From Clostridiales bacterium (GTDB taxonomy: Bacteria > Bacillota > Clostridia > Oscillospirales > Acutalibacteraceae), in assembly GCA_019422525.1 (NCBI GenBank), contig JAHZDE010000001.1, positions 248,001-312,000 of the forward strand: 64,000 nt of DNA. The letters are read 5' to 3'. A program made the translations under genes and the position numbers. Under the pieces are notes generated by a model. It made no database searches. It worked only from the letters and a program-made list of their open reading frames with translations, and had not been told where the DNA came from. Position 1 is the first letter of the stretch. Each line of letters starts with the position of its first letter. Positions 8,337-15,963 of this stretch are shown in pieces.

Positions 8337-8380
8337 GGGCTTTTTTCTTGTACATTTCCCGTGGCATTTCGGGAGAATCC

Positions 8381-8409
8381 TTTACTTTTGAGAAAGTGCA
8401 TGATAAAAT
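8381..8409 (+). promoter_or_regulatory. Probable rsmA operon promoter
   Basis: TTTACT (8381-8386), 17-base spacer ending TGA, TAAAAT (8404-8409). The leader of about 120 bases is AT-rich and shows no clear structure. The remaining 8340-8540 interval holds nothing else I can identify. Confidence 0.5.
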
Positions 8410-8540
8410 AAAGAAAAGTTCGCATTTTTGGGAATGTTGCCCATCACAAATTGTCCATAAAACAGCATAAATTATAAATAAAACAAGGAAATTTGAATGT
8501 ATTTATAAAAAGATTATGAATTTTCGGAACAGGAGGCAAT

Positions 8541-9413
8541 ATGGCCGAGCAAAAAACAGACAGATTATCCGATATTTCGACAATGAAAGAAATTCTCAGC
8601 CGTCACGGATTCACTTTTTCCAAGGCGCTGGGGCAGAATTTTCTCATTAACCCTTCTGTGTGTCCTCGTATGGCAGAAATGTGCGGTGTTGACGATGAAA
8701 GCGGTGTGCTGGAAATCGGGCCGGGAATTGGCGTGCTGACAAGGGAGCTGGCAAAGCGCAGCAAAAAGACGGTGGCTGTGGAATTGGACACCCGACTTCT
8801 TCCGGTGTTGGCAGAGACGCTTGCCGATTATCCCAATGCCAGTGTGGTGCACGGAGATGTGATGAAGCTGGACCTTCATCAATTGATAAAGGAAGAATTT
8901 CCGGGAATGAAGGTGGCGGTCTGCGCCAATCTTCCTTATTATATTACCTCCCCGGTGATTATGAAAATACTCGAGGAAAAACTGCCCATTACAGCCTTAA
9001 CGGTTATGGTACAAAAGGAGGCGGCAGACCGGATTTGCGCAAAGCCCGGTACCCGCGCCTGTGGAGCTGTTAGTGCGGCGGTGCAGTACTATGCAGAGCC
9101 GGAAATTTTATTTCAGGTATCCCGGGGAAGCTTTATGCCGGCGCCTAATGTGGATTCAACGGTCATTCGATTGAATGTCCGGGAACAGCCGCCGGTAAAG
9201 CTTTCTGATGAAGCACATTTTTTCCGGCTGATAAAAGCGGCTTTTGGGCAAAGGCGAAAAACTGCCCTGAATGCAGTGTCATCAGGTATGGGATTGCCCA
9301 AAGCGGAGGTAGCGAAGGCAATGGAGCGGGCAGGAATTGCTCCTACTGCCAGGGCAGAACAGATGGCGCTGGAAATGTTGGCGGATTTTTCCAATGAATT
9401 AGTCAATAGCTGA
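8541..9413 (+). CDS. rsmA: 16S rRNA (adenine1518-N6/adenine1519-N6)-dimethyltransferase
   Basis: KsgA/RsmA dimethylates two adjacent adenines near the 3' end of 16S rRNA using SAM, a late step of 30S maturation. The SAM-binding fold shows LGQNFLINPSV, VLEIGPGIGVLTREL (motif I) and the N6-adenine signature NLPYYITSPVI; the C-terminal helical domain ends the 290 residues, the normal length. AGGAGG stands before the ATG. It starts an apparent operon with a GNAT protein and a TetM-like GTPase. Confidence 0.96.
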   Translation: MAEQKTDRLSDISTMKEILSRHGFTFSKALGQNFLINPSVCPRMAEMCGVDDESGVLEIGPGIGVLTRELAKRSKKTVAVELDTRLLPVLAETLADYPNASVVHGDVMKLDLHQLIKEEFPGMKVAVCANLPYYITSPVIMKILEEKLPITALTVMVQKEAADRICAKPGTRACGAVSAAVQYYAEPEILFQVSRGSFMPAPNVDSTVIRLNVREQPPVKLSDEAHFFRLIKAAFGQRRKTALNAVSSGMGLPKAEVAKAMERAGIAPTARAEQMALEMLADFSNELVNS

Positions 9414-9434
9414 CAGGAAAAAGAGGGAGAGAGT

Positions 9435-10079
9435 ATGGGGAAAATCAGGAAACTGTCCGAAAAAGAATTTGAAAAATATATGATCTGCGATGGTGAGAAG
9501 CTGGACGAAGAGCGCTGGAGAGAGGAATTGGAGAATGGAAAACGGATAGTATTGGTATATGAGGAAAACGGTGAGATTTTGGGAGAAGTTTCGCTGCTAC
9601 TGGAAGATATGCCCAAGGGATCAGAAGGAAAGCATGCACGGGTTTCTCAATTGATTGTCCGGGAAGAGTACCGCAGCCGGGGAATCGGGGGCGCTTTGTT
9701 GGATGTCCTTCTGCGAGAGGGAGAACAAATGGGCCTTACGGATATGGAAGCTTCTATCTATATTGATAATGAAAATGCAATACGCCTATACCGCCGGAAA
9801 GGATTTACCCATCAGGTGTTTCGGGGACAGGATGAAACAGGGGAATATATTCGTTTACTGGCCTGTTTGGATGAACCCCAGGAAGAAGAGGGCATCTTTA
9901 CCTTTTATTTTGCAGCTCGAGCCATGTTAATTGCAGCAGCCGTTTTTCTTTTGGCCGCTATGGCGCTGGGACCCCTTCGGTATACGGATTTATCGGTTGC
10001 CTTTGGGGTAGCATCGGGTTTCCTGTCTGCTGTGGGAATGTGGTTTGGATTTGCTTCCTGGAAAGAAGAGGAGGAATGA
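9435..10079 (+). CDS. GNAT acetyltransferase with C-terminal membrane segments
   Basis: Residues 1 to about 148 are a GNAT domain: strand VSQLIVREEYRSRGIGGALL carries the acetyl-CoA loop (R-S-R-G-I-G), and NENAIRLYRRKGF is the usual late motif. Residues about 160-178 and 186-207 are two hydrophobic segments, an unusual addition that would tether the enzyme to the membrane. The gene is 21 bases after rsmA and 3 bases before the next GTPase gene, so all three are probably co-transcribed. Substrate unknown; a ribosomal or translation-related protein is a guess from context. Confidence 0.8.
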   Translation: MGKIRKLSEKEFEKYMICDGEKLDEERWREELENGKRIVLVYEENGEILGEVSLLLEDMPKGSEGKHARVSQLIVREEYRSRGIGGALLDVLLREGEQMGLTDMEASIYIDNENAIRLYRRKGFTHQVFRGQDETGEYIRLLACLDEPQEEEGIFTFYFAARAMLIAAAVFLLAAMALGPLRYTDLSVAFGVASGFLSAVGMWFGFASWKEEEE

Positions 10080-10082
10080 TGG

Positions 10083-12062
10083 GTGAAGACCCTGACAATT
10101 GGTATTGTAGCCCATGTGGATGCCGGAAAAACTACCTTGACAGAGCAGCTGCTGTATTGGGGCGGAGCCGTGCGACAGGCGGGAAGCGTTGATAAAGGAA
10201 CAGCCCGGACTGACTTTTTGACGGTGGAGAGGGAGAGAGGAATTTCTGTACGCACGTCTACGGCTGTATTGGAATATCAGGGCGTTCAGATGAATCTGAT
10301 TGATACGCCGGGCCATGTGGATTTTTCGGCAGAAGTGGAACGCTCCCTTTCTGTTTTGGATGCGGCGGTTTTGGTCATTTCTGCGGTAGAAGGAATCCAG
10401 GCGCAAACGGAAATTCTATATCAGTCTCTGCGCAAGGCAGGCGTGGAGGTGATTCTTTTTATCAATAAAATTGACCGCGTTGGCAGCCGTGCAGCCGAAA
10501 TTGTGGAGGAAATTCGGGAACAGTTTACACAGGCCGTGGTGGTTTGCAGCAAAATTTTTGGAGAGGAAACCCGTGACTGTACCGTGCAGCTGCGTTCGTT
10601 TGAAGAAGACAAATTCCGTGAAGAAGTATTGGACACGGTCAGCATTTTAGACGAGTCTGTGATGGAGCGGTATTTGGAAGAAGGAGAGGTTTCCACAGAA
10701 ACGCTGAAGCAGGCCCTGGCTGGGTGTATGGCCCGGGGACAGCTTTGTCCGGTGCTGTGCGGCAGCAGCCTGATGAATATTGGGGTTCGGGAATTGCTGG
10801 AATTTTTGGTTTGCTATGGCTCGGCAGTCAAAAACCGGAATGACGACGAGCTTTCGGGTACCGTTTATCAGATTACACATGACAAGACGATGGGCAGAGT
10901 GGCCCATGTTAGACTGTTTGGTGGATGTATTCAAAACCGGGACATGGTGTCCTTTTATACTCCGGGAAGCGATGAAAAACAACAGGGGAAGGTCAGCCAA
11001 ATCCGCCGGTATTCCGGCAGCCGGGCTTCTGATATTGGAAAAGTATCCGGGGGACAGGTGGCCGCTCTCTGTGGGCTTTCCAACATAAAGGCCGGAGACA
11101 TTTTGGGAGAAGTGGAAGAATCGTTTCATTGCCATCTTAGCGAGCCCCTTTTGAAAGTACAGGTGGAGCCGGAAACGGAAGGGCAGCTTCATCAGGTATT
11201 GGAGTGCTTCCGGGAATTGGATGCAGAGGACCCAGCTTTACAGCTGGAATATTATCCGGAAGAGAAAGAGATTGATATTTGTATTACCGGTATGGTGCAG
11301 CTGGAAATTCTGGAAGAGCTGGTTCGAGAGCGCTATGGGCTTTCTGTGCATTTTTCGCCGCCAACGGTATTGTATCGGGAAACCCCGTCTGCTCCGGGCC
11401 GTGGTGTAGAAGCTTATACCATGCCCAAGCCCTGCTGGGCCATTATTGAGCTGGCAATTGAACCACTGCCAAGAGGAAGTGGGTTTATTTATGATTCCCG
11501 TGTTCCAAATGAGCAGATTTTGTATCGGTATCAGAACCATATCCGGCAAGCGCTTCCCAGAGCCCTCAGACAGGGCTTGTATAACTGGCCGGTTACGGAT
11601 TTAAAAGTGACCCTGACAGGCGGAAGCCATCATATTTTTCACACGCATCCCCTCGACTTTTTCCTGGCCACTCCCATGGCGCTGATGAACGGATTGATAA
11701 ATACCGGCACAACGCTGCTGGAGCCAATCCAGATTTTGCGAATTACTGCGGGAGAGGAGTTTTCCGGGAAAATCATGGGAGATGTGATTGCTATGAGAGG
11801 AAGTTTTGATACGCCGGTTATCCGAAAGGGCAATGTGACATTTGAGGCCCGGGTTCCAGTAAGCGAATCTCTGCAATATTCCATCCGTCTGGCCTCTATG
11901 ACCAGCGGGCGGGGAACCATGAGCGCTCATTTTGATGGATATGAAATATGCCCTCAAGGAAAAGGGAAAATTGCAAAACGTCATGGCGTCAATCCATTGG
12001 ACAGAGAAAAATGGATTTTGGTTCAGCGCAGCGCTATGAACGGAGCCGGCGCTGAAATGTAA
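10083..12062 (+). CDS. TetM/TetO-like ribosomal protection-type GTPase (EF-G family)
   Basis: EF-G-like translational GTPase of 659 residues. G1 is AHVDAGKTT (about 9-17), the switch region RERGISVRTST, G3 DTPGH, G4 NKID and G5 CGSSL; domains II-V follow, with the TetM-like segments ELAIEPLPRGSGF and LLEP. TetM relatives displace tetracycline from the 30S subunit. However, the domain IV loop that in TetM carries SPVSTP reads HTHPLD here and is shorter, and there is an extra basic tail (GKGKIAKRHGVNPLDREKW). Resistance should therefore not be assumed. GTG start with GAGGAGG 8 bases upstream. No mobile-element or attenuator signs. Confidence 0.85.
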   Translation: MKTLTIGIVAHVDAGKTTLTEQLLYWGGAVRQAGSVDKGTARTDFLTVERERGISVRTSTAVLEYQGVQMNLIDTPGHVDFSAEVERSLSVLDAAVLVISAVEGIQAQTEILYQSLRKAGVEVILFINKIDRVGSRAAEIVEEIREQFTQAVVVCSKIFGEETRDCTVQLRSFEEDKFREEVLDTVSILDESVMERYLEEGEVSTETLKQALAGCMARGQLCPVLCGSSLMNIGVRELLEFLVCYGSAVKNRNDDELSGTVYQITHDKTMGRVAHVRLFGGCIQNRDMVSFYTPGSDEKQQGKVSQIRRYSGSRASDIGKVSGGQVAALCGLSNIKAGDILGEVEESFHCHLSEPLLKVQVEPETEGQLHQVLECFRELDAEDPALQLEYYPEEKEIDICITGMVQLEILEELVRERYGLSVHFSPPTVLYRETPSAPGRGVEAYTMPKPCWAIIELAIEPLPRGSGFIYDSRVPNEQILYRYQNHIRQALPRALRQGLYNWPVTDLKVTLTGGSHHIFHTHPLDFFLATPMALMNGLINTGTTLLEPIQILRITAGEEFSGKIMGDVIAMRGSFDTPVIRKGNVTFEARVPVSESLQYSIRLASMTSGRGTMSAHFDGYEICPQGKGKIAKRHGVNPLDREKWILVQRSAMNGAGAEM

Positions 12063-12133
12063 AGGCTCGGGAAAAAACAGGCGGAGATTTGGCAAAGAAT
12101 CTGGAAGAAAATCAGGAAAACAGGGAAAAAGCC

Positions 12134-12162
12134 TTGACGAAACCGGGAGGGTATGCTACAAT
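12134..12162 (+). promoter_or_regulatory. Promoter of rpmG-secE-nusG
   Basis: TTGACG (12134-12139), 17-base spacer, TACAAT (12157-12162). A roughly 120-base leader precedes rpmG and contains a small CCTC/GGGG hairpin followed by a T-run, which could act as a weak attenuator. Confidence 0.8.
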
Positions 12163-12287
12163 AAGTACACCTCAAAAGGGGTTCTTTTTTTTGCGCCCTT
12201 TTCATGTTGAGGGAGGCTGGGCCATCAGGGTGAAGGAAACATCCTGAGCAAGACCTAAATTTTTTCCGTTAAACGGGAGGTGCCGTC

Positions 12288-12437
12288 ATGAGAGTAAAAG
12301 TCGTTTTGGCCTGCACAGAGTGCAAGCAGCGCAACTACAACACCAAGAAAAACAAGAAAAACGATCCTGACAGACTGGAAATGAACAAGTACTGCCGGTT
12401 CTGCAGGAAGCACACCCTTCACCGTGAAACCAAGTAA
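12288..12437 (+). CDS. rpmG: 50S ribosomal protein L33
   Basis: A 49-residue protein beginning MRVKVVLACTECKQRNY and ending HTLHRETK. The two CxxC pairs (CTEC, CRFC) mark the zinc-binding form of L33. GGGAGGTG precedes the ATG. It lies directly before secE, the usual clostridial order. Confidence 0.97.
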   Translation: MRVKVVLACTECKQRNYNTKKNKKNDPDRLEMNKYCRFCRKHTLHRETK

Positions 12438-12454
12438 GGCCGGAGGGACAAAGA

Positions 12455-12691
12455 ATGGCTGAAAAAACTGAGAAGAAGCCGAACATTTTTGTTCGTGCGG
12501 GCAGAGGTACCAAAAAGTTCTTCCGCGATACCAAAGGCGAGATTAAGAAAATTGTCTGGCCGACTCCCAATACCGTATTTCGGAACATGGGTGTGGTGCT
12601 GGTAACGATTATCGTTATTGGAGCATTTATTTTCGGCCTGGATACTGCTTTTATGAAGCTGCTGGGTCTCGTAATGGATATTGCCGGCTAA
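12455..12691 (+). CDS. secE: Preprotein translocase subunit SecE
   Basis: A 78-residue inner-membrane subunit of the SecYEG channel. The amphipathic region TKKFFRDTKGEIKKIVWPT is the conserved SecE signature, followed by one transmembrane segment (VVLVTIIVIGAFIFGLDTAF). CGGAGGG precedes the ATG. Sits between rpmG and nusG as in most bacteria. Confidence 0.96.
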   Translation: MAEKTEKKPNIFVRAGRGTKKFFRDTKGEIKKIVWPTPNTVFRNMGVVLVTIIVIGAFIFGLDTAFMKLLGLVMDIAG

Positions 12692-12731
12692 TCCTTTGTG
12701 ATTGGTGCAGGCTGCTGCGGAGGAATGAAGA

Positions 12732-13253
12732 ATGGCAGATGAATCCAGATGGTACGTTGTTCATACCTATTCCGGGTATGAGAATAAGGTAGCATCCAAT
12801 CTTGAAAAGACGGTAGAAAACCGTCAGCTTCACGACCTGATTCAGGAAATCCGCGTTCCTACTGAGACCGTAACCGAGGTGAAGGACGGAAAGCAGCGGG
12901 ATGTGGAGCGTAAGATTTTCCCCGGCTATGTGCTGGTGAAAATGGTTATGACAGACGATTCCTGGTATATTGTCCGCAATATCCGCGGATGCACCGGTTT
13001 CGTAGGTCCCTCTTCCAAGCCGATTCCTCTGACGGATGCCGAAGTAGCACGTCTGGGTGTAGAGCAGAAGGAAGTGGAACTGTCCTATGCCATCGGCGAT
13101 TCCGTACAGATTATTGACGGTCCGATGGAGGGATTTGTGGGTACCGTGGAAAAACTGGATGTTGAGAAAAACAGTGTCCGGGTTATGGTATCTATGTTTG
13201 GCCGTGAAACCCCGGTAGACTTGGAGCTTAGCCAGGTGGAATCGGTCGAATAA
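12732..13253 (+). CDS. nusG: Transcription termination/antitermination protein NusG
   Basis: A 173-residue protein with the NGN domain (WYVVHTYSGYENKVASNLE ... FPGYVLVKM) and a C-terminal KOW motif (GDSVQIIDGPMEGFVGTV). It binds RNA polymerase and couples it with Rho or the leading ribosome. CGGAGGAATGAAG precedes the ATG. Confidence 0.97.
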   Translation: MADESRWYVVHTYSGYENKVASNLEKTVENRQLHDLIQEIRVPTETVTEVKDGKQRDVERKIFPGYVLVKMVMTDDSWYIVRNIRGCTGFVGPSSKPIPLTDAEVARLGVEQKEVELSYAIGDSVQIIDGPMEGFVGTVEKLDVEKNSVRVMVSMFGRETPVDLELSQVESVE

Positions 13254-13391
13254 AAAACGGATTATCCGTTGTGTTAAGTTTGGTAACAAGCCGCATAGCG
13301 GCATTTGTTATGAGGGGCAAAGCCCCTGTGGGAGGAACATGCTCAAAGAGTGTGTCCCGCCATCTACCACGAATTTTGGAGGTGCAAGAAA

Positions 13392-13817
13392 ATGGCTCAA
13401 AAGGTTACGGGCTTTATTAAGCTGCAGATACCTGCTGGCAAGGCAACCCCGGCGCCCCCTGTTGGACCGGCTCTCGGCCAGCACGGCGTCAACATTATGG
13501 CATTCACAAAGGAATTTAACGAGCGCACAAAGAATGATGTGGGTCTGATTATTCCTGTTGTGATTACGGTCTATGCGGACCGTTCCTTTACGTTTGTCAC
13601 CAAGACTCCCCCTGCTGCTGTCCTGATTAAGAAGGCTTGCGGCATCGAGAGCGGTTCGGGTGTACCGAACAAGACAAAGGTTGCAAAAATTACCCGCGAA
13701 CAGGTCAAGAAGATCGCCGAACAGAAAATGCCTGATCTGAATGCTGCAAATATCGAGTCTGCCATGAGCATGGTGGCCGGTACCTGCCGCAGCATGGGCG
13801 TTGAAGTCGTCGACTAA
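13392..13817 (+). CDS. rplK: 50S ribosomal protein L11
   Basis: A 141-residue protein, MAQKVTGFIKLQIPAGKATP..., with the proline-rich PAPPVGPALGQHGVNI loop and the RNA-binding C-terminal domain. The frame extends upstream to 13350, but TTGGAGG is placed for the ATG at 13392. Part of the GTPase-associated centre. Confidence 0.97.
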   Translation: MAQKVTGFIKLQIPAGKATPAPPVGPALGQHGVNIMAFTKEFNERTKNDVGLIIPVVITVYADRSFTFVTKTPPAAVLIKKACGIESGSGVPNKTKVAKITREQVKKIAEQKMPDLNAANIESAMSMVAGTCRSMGVEVVD

Positions 13818-13880
13818 TGCCCGGGTGGGAGGAACTTTTATAAAATCCGATATTTACCACTCAACAGGGAGGACTAACCA

Positions 13881-14573
13881 ATGAAACACGGTAAGAAATA
13901 TGTCGACGGCCTCAAGCTGATCGACCGCAGTAAGTATTATGATACAGACGAAGCTATCGGACTGTGCATTAAAACCGGTACCGCCAAGTTTGACGAGACC
14001 GTGGAAGTGCACGTGAAGCTGGGCGTTGACAGCCGTCATGCTGACCAGCAGGTTCGTGGCGCTATCGTTTTGCCCAACGGCACCGGCAAATCTGTCCGTG
14101 TGCTGGCTATCTGCAAGGGTGACCAGGCTGATGCTGCTCAGGCAGCTGGCGCTGATTTCATCGGTGCAGAAGAAATGGTCCAGAAAATCCAGGGCGGCTG
14201 GATGGATTTTGACGTGGTCATCACCACTCCCAACATGATGGGCGTTGTGGGCCGTCTTGGTAAAATCCTTGGTCCCCGTGGCTTGATGCCTAACCCCAAG
14301 GCTGGCACTGTTACCATGGACGTAGCAAGAGCTGTCCAGGAAGCTAAAGCCGGTAAGATTGAGTATCGTCTGGATAAGACCAATATTATTCACTGCCCCA
14401 TTGGTAAGGTTTCTTTCGGCCAGGACAAGCTGATGGAAAACTTCAACACTCTGCTGGGCGCTATCGTCAAGGCGAAGCCCGCAGCTGCCAAGGGTCAGTA
14501 TATTCGTTCCTGCGTGGTTGCTTCCACCATGGGCCCTGGTATCCGCATCAACCCCAACAAGGTTGGCGGCTAA
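13881..14573 (+). CDS. rplA: 50S ribosomal protein L1
   Basis: A 230-residue L1-stalk protein. Recognisable segments are DETVEVHVKLGVDSRHADQQ, LPNGTGK and GPRGLMPNPKAGTV. GGGAGG precedes the ATG. Last gene of the rplK-rplA block, before the separate rplJL promoter. Confidence 0.97.
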   Translation: MKHGKKYVDGLKLIDRSKYYDTDEAIGLCIKTGTAKFDETVEVHVKLGVDSRHADQQVRGAIVLPNGTGKSVRVLAICKGDQADAAQAAGADFIGAEEMVQKIQGGWMDFDVVITTPNMMGVVGRLGKILGPRGLMPNPKAGTVTMDVARAVQEAKAGKIEYRLDKTNIIHCPIGKVSFGQDKLMENFNTLLGAIVKAKPAAAKGQYIRSCVVASTMGPGIRINPNKVGG

Positions 14574-14617
14574 TATTTGCCGAACAAAATTGGAATTGAA
14601 AAATTCCATGCGTTCCC

Positions 14618-14646
14618 TTGACAACATGATTGATTCATGATATACT
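14618..14646 (+). promoter_or_regulatory. rplJ-rplL promoter
   Basis: TTGACA (14618-14623), 17-base spacer, TATACT (14641-14646). Confidence 0.88.
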
Positions 14647-14651
14647 TGTAA

Positions 14652-14803
14652 AGCTGTTTTTCCAAAGACAGCAGGTGCAGTTTGCTTAAAGGAATGTTTT
14701 TCCTGCCTGCCGAGGGAGCGCTTATCAGAGACGATTTTGCTGCAAAGTAAAATTGGACGCGATGATATGCCCTTTCCGCGGCAACGCGGAGAGGGCTTTT
14801 TGC
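14652..14803 (+). ncRNA. L10 (rplJ) leader RNA with attenuator
   Basis: Between the promoter and rplJ lies the typical L10 leader: CCAAAGACAGCAGGTGC, then TTTGCTTAAAGGAA and CCTGCCGAGG, a set of elements conserved in Firmicutes L10 leaders and bound by the L10(L12)4 complex. It ends in a strong hairpin (GCCCTTTCCGCG / CGCGGAGAGGGC, 14769-14796) plus T-run, which acts as the attenuator terminator in this type of feedback. Confidence 0.85.
14769..14802 (+). terminator. Attenuator terminator in the rplJ leader
   Basis: A 12-bp stem with GCAA loop followed by TTTTT, upstream of the rplJ start. Confidence 0.85.
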
Positions 14804-14874
14804 ATATGACTGTGAAAACCGGTCGAAGCCTTCCCGAAATGGACAGCATATTTCATACGTGGAGGTGAAACCAT

Positions 14875-15411
14875 TTGCCTAGCGAGAAGATTTTAGAGCA
14901 GAAGAAGCAGCAGGTGGCTGAACTCAGCGAGAAGCTGAAGACTGCTGTTACCGGCGTAATCGTTGATTACAAGGGTATTACGGTGGCTGACGACACCAAG
15001 CTGCGTAAGAGCCTGCGTGAATCCGGCGATGAGTATAAGGTTGTGAAGAATACCCTGCTCGGCCGTGCACTGAAAGAAGCTGGTATTGACGGCTTGGACT
15101 CCGTTCTGGAGGGAACCACCGCTATCGCTATCTCTCAGGAAGACTATGTAGGTGCTGCAAAGATTCTGTGCGAGTATGCCGAAAAGAACAAGAACTTCCA
15201 AGTGAAGGCTGGCTTTGTTGACGGCAAAATGATTGATGCTGAAGGTGTAAAAAATCTGGCCAAGCTGCCTTCCAAGGAAGTTTTGCTGGCTCAGGTTCTG
15301 GGCGGCCTGAATGCTCCCATCACCGGCTTTGCTACTGTGCTGAACGGAACCCTGAAGGGTCTGGTTGTTGCACTGAATGCTATTGCCGAGAAGAAGGGCG
15401 CAGAAGCATAA
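14875..15411 (+). CDS. rplJ: 50S ribosomal protein L10
   Basis: A 178-residue protein, (M)PSEKILEQKKQQVAELSEKL..., carrying VIVDYKGITVADDTKLRKSLR, and a C-terminal helix that anchors L7/L12 dimers. TTG start: GGAGGTG lies 9-10 bases before it and no ATG is available. Preceded by its own promoter and leader. Confidence 0.96.
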   Translation: MPSEKILEQKKQQVAELSEKLKTAVTGVIVDYKGITVADDTKLRKSLRESGDEYKVVKNTLLGRALKEAGIDGLDSVLEGTTAIAISQEDYVGAAKILCEYAEKNKNFQVKAGFVDGKMIDAEGVKNLAKLPSKEVLLAQVLGGLNAPITGFATVLNGTLKGLVVALNAIAEKKGAEA

Positions 15412-15517
15412 TCATTGCACTTTTTGCGATGAAAGAAAGCCATTTGAGACAAGGCTTTCTGTAATAACATGTCTCATATTACAAAGAAATTAACATTTAT
15501 TTTTGGAGGTTACAACC

Positions 15518-15895
15518 ATGTCTGAGAAAGTTGTTAAGCTGATTGAAGACGTAAAGGCTCTCACCGTTCTGGAGCTGTCCGAGCTGGTAAAGGCTCTGGA
15601 AGAGGAATTCGGCGTTTCCGCTGCTGCTCCTGTTGCTGTTGCTGCTGCTCCCGCTGCTGCTGCTGCTCCCGCTGCTGAAGAGAAGACCGAGTTCGACGTA
15701 GTTCTGAAGGCTGCTGGCGCTAACAAGATCCAGGTTATCAAGGCTGTTCGTGAGATCACCGGCCTGGGCCTGAAGGAAGCTAAGGCTGTTGTTGACGAGG
15801 CTCCCAAGACCGTTAAGGAAGGCGTTTCCAAGGACGACGCTGAGTCCATTAAGGCTAAGCTGACCGAGGCTGGCGCTGAAGTTGAGGTTAAGTAA
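15518..15895 (+). CDS. rplL: 50S ribosomal protein L7/L12
   Basis: A 125-residue protein with an N-terminal dimerisation domain, an Ala/Pro/Val-rich hinge (residues about 35-55) and the C-terminal factor-binding domain (GANKIQVIKAVREITGLGLK). TTGGAGG is placed for the ATG at 15518, not the upstream in-frame one at 15503. A strong terminator follows, and rpoB is not next, which is unlike most bacteria. Confidence 0.97.
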   Translation: MSEKVVKLIEDVKALTVLELSELVKALEEEFGVSAAAPVAVAAAPAAAAAPAAEEKTEFDVVLKAAGANKIQVIKAVREITGLGLKEAKAVVDEAPKTVKEGVSKDDAESIKAKLTEAGAEVEVK

Positions 15896-15912
15896 TTAAT
15901 TCTCTTCTATAT

Positions 15913-15944
15913 AAAAAGGCGTACCCGTATGGGTACGCCTTTTT
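15913..15944. terminator. Bidirectional terminator between rplL and the histidine kinase gene
   Basis: AAAAAGGCGTACCC / GGGTACGCCTTTTT, a perfect 14-bp stem with a GTAT loop, flanked by T-runs on both strands. Confidence 0.95.
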
Positions 15945-15963
15945 GTTTTGCCTACATTCCGAA

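Noticed and set aside
7501..8340. ZTP (pfl motif) riboswitch before pflB or the deaminase gene
   Set aside because: I looked for the conserved two-part core, including the CCGCCUGGGC-type 3' element with its upstream partner. Only an isolated CCGGGCAGCC is present and it pairs in a terminator-like stem. A covariance-model search would settle this.
9113..9616. A serine-rich 167-codon frame on the minus strand across the rsmA/GNAT junction
   Set aside because: It is low-complexity antisense of two supported genes, with no ribosome binding site.
10083..12062. Acquired tetracycline resistance gene on a mobile element
   Set aside because: No integrase, transposase, inverted ends or leader-peptide attenuator lie nearby, and the gene sits tightly in an rsmA operon.
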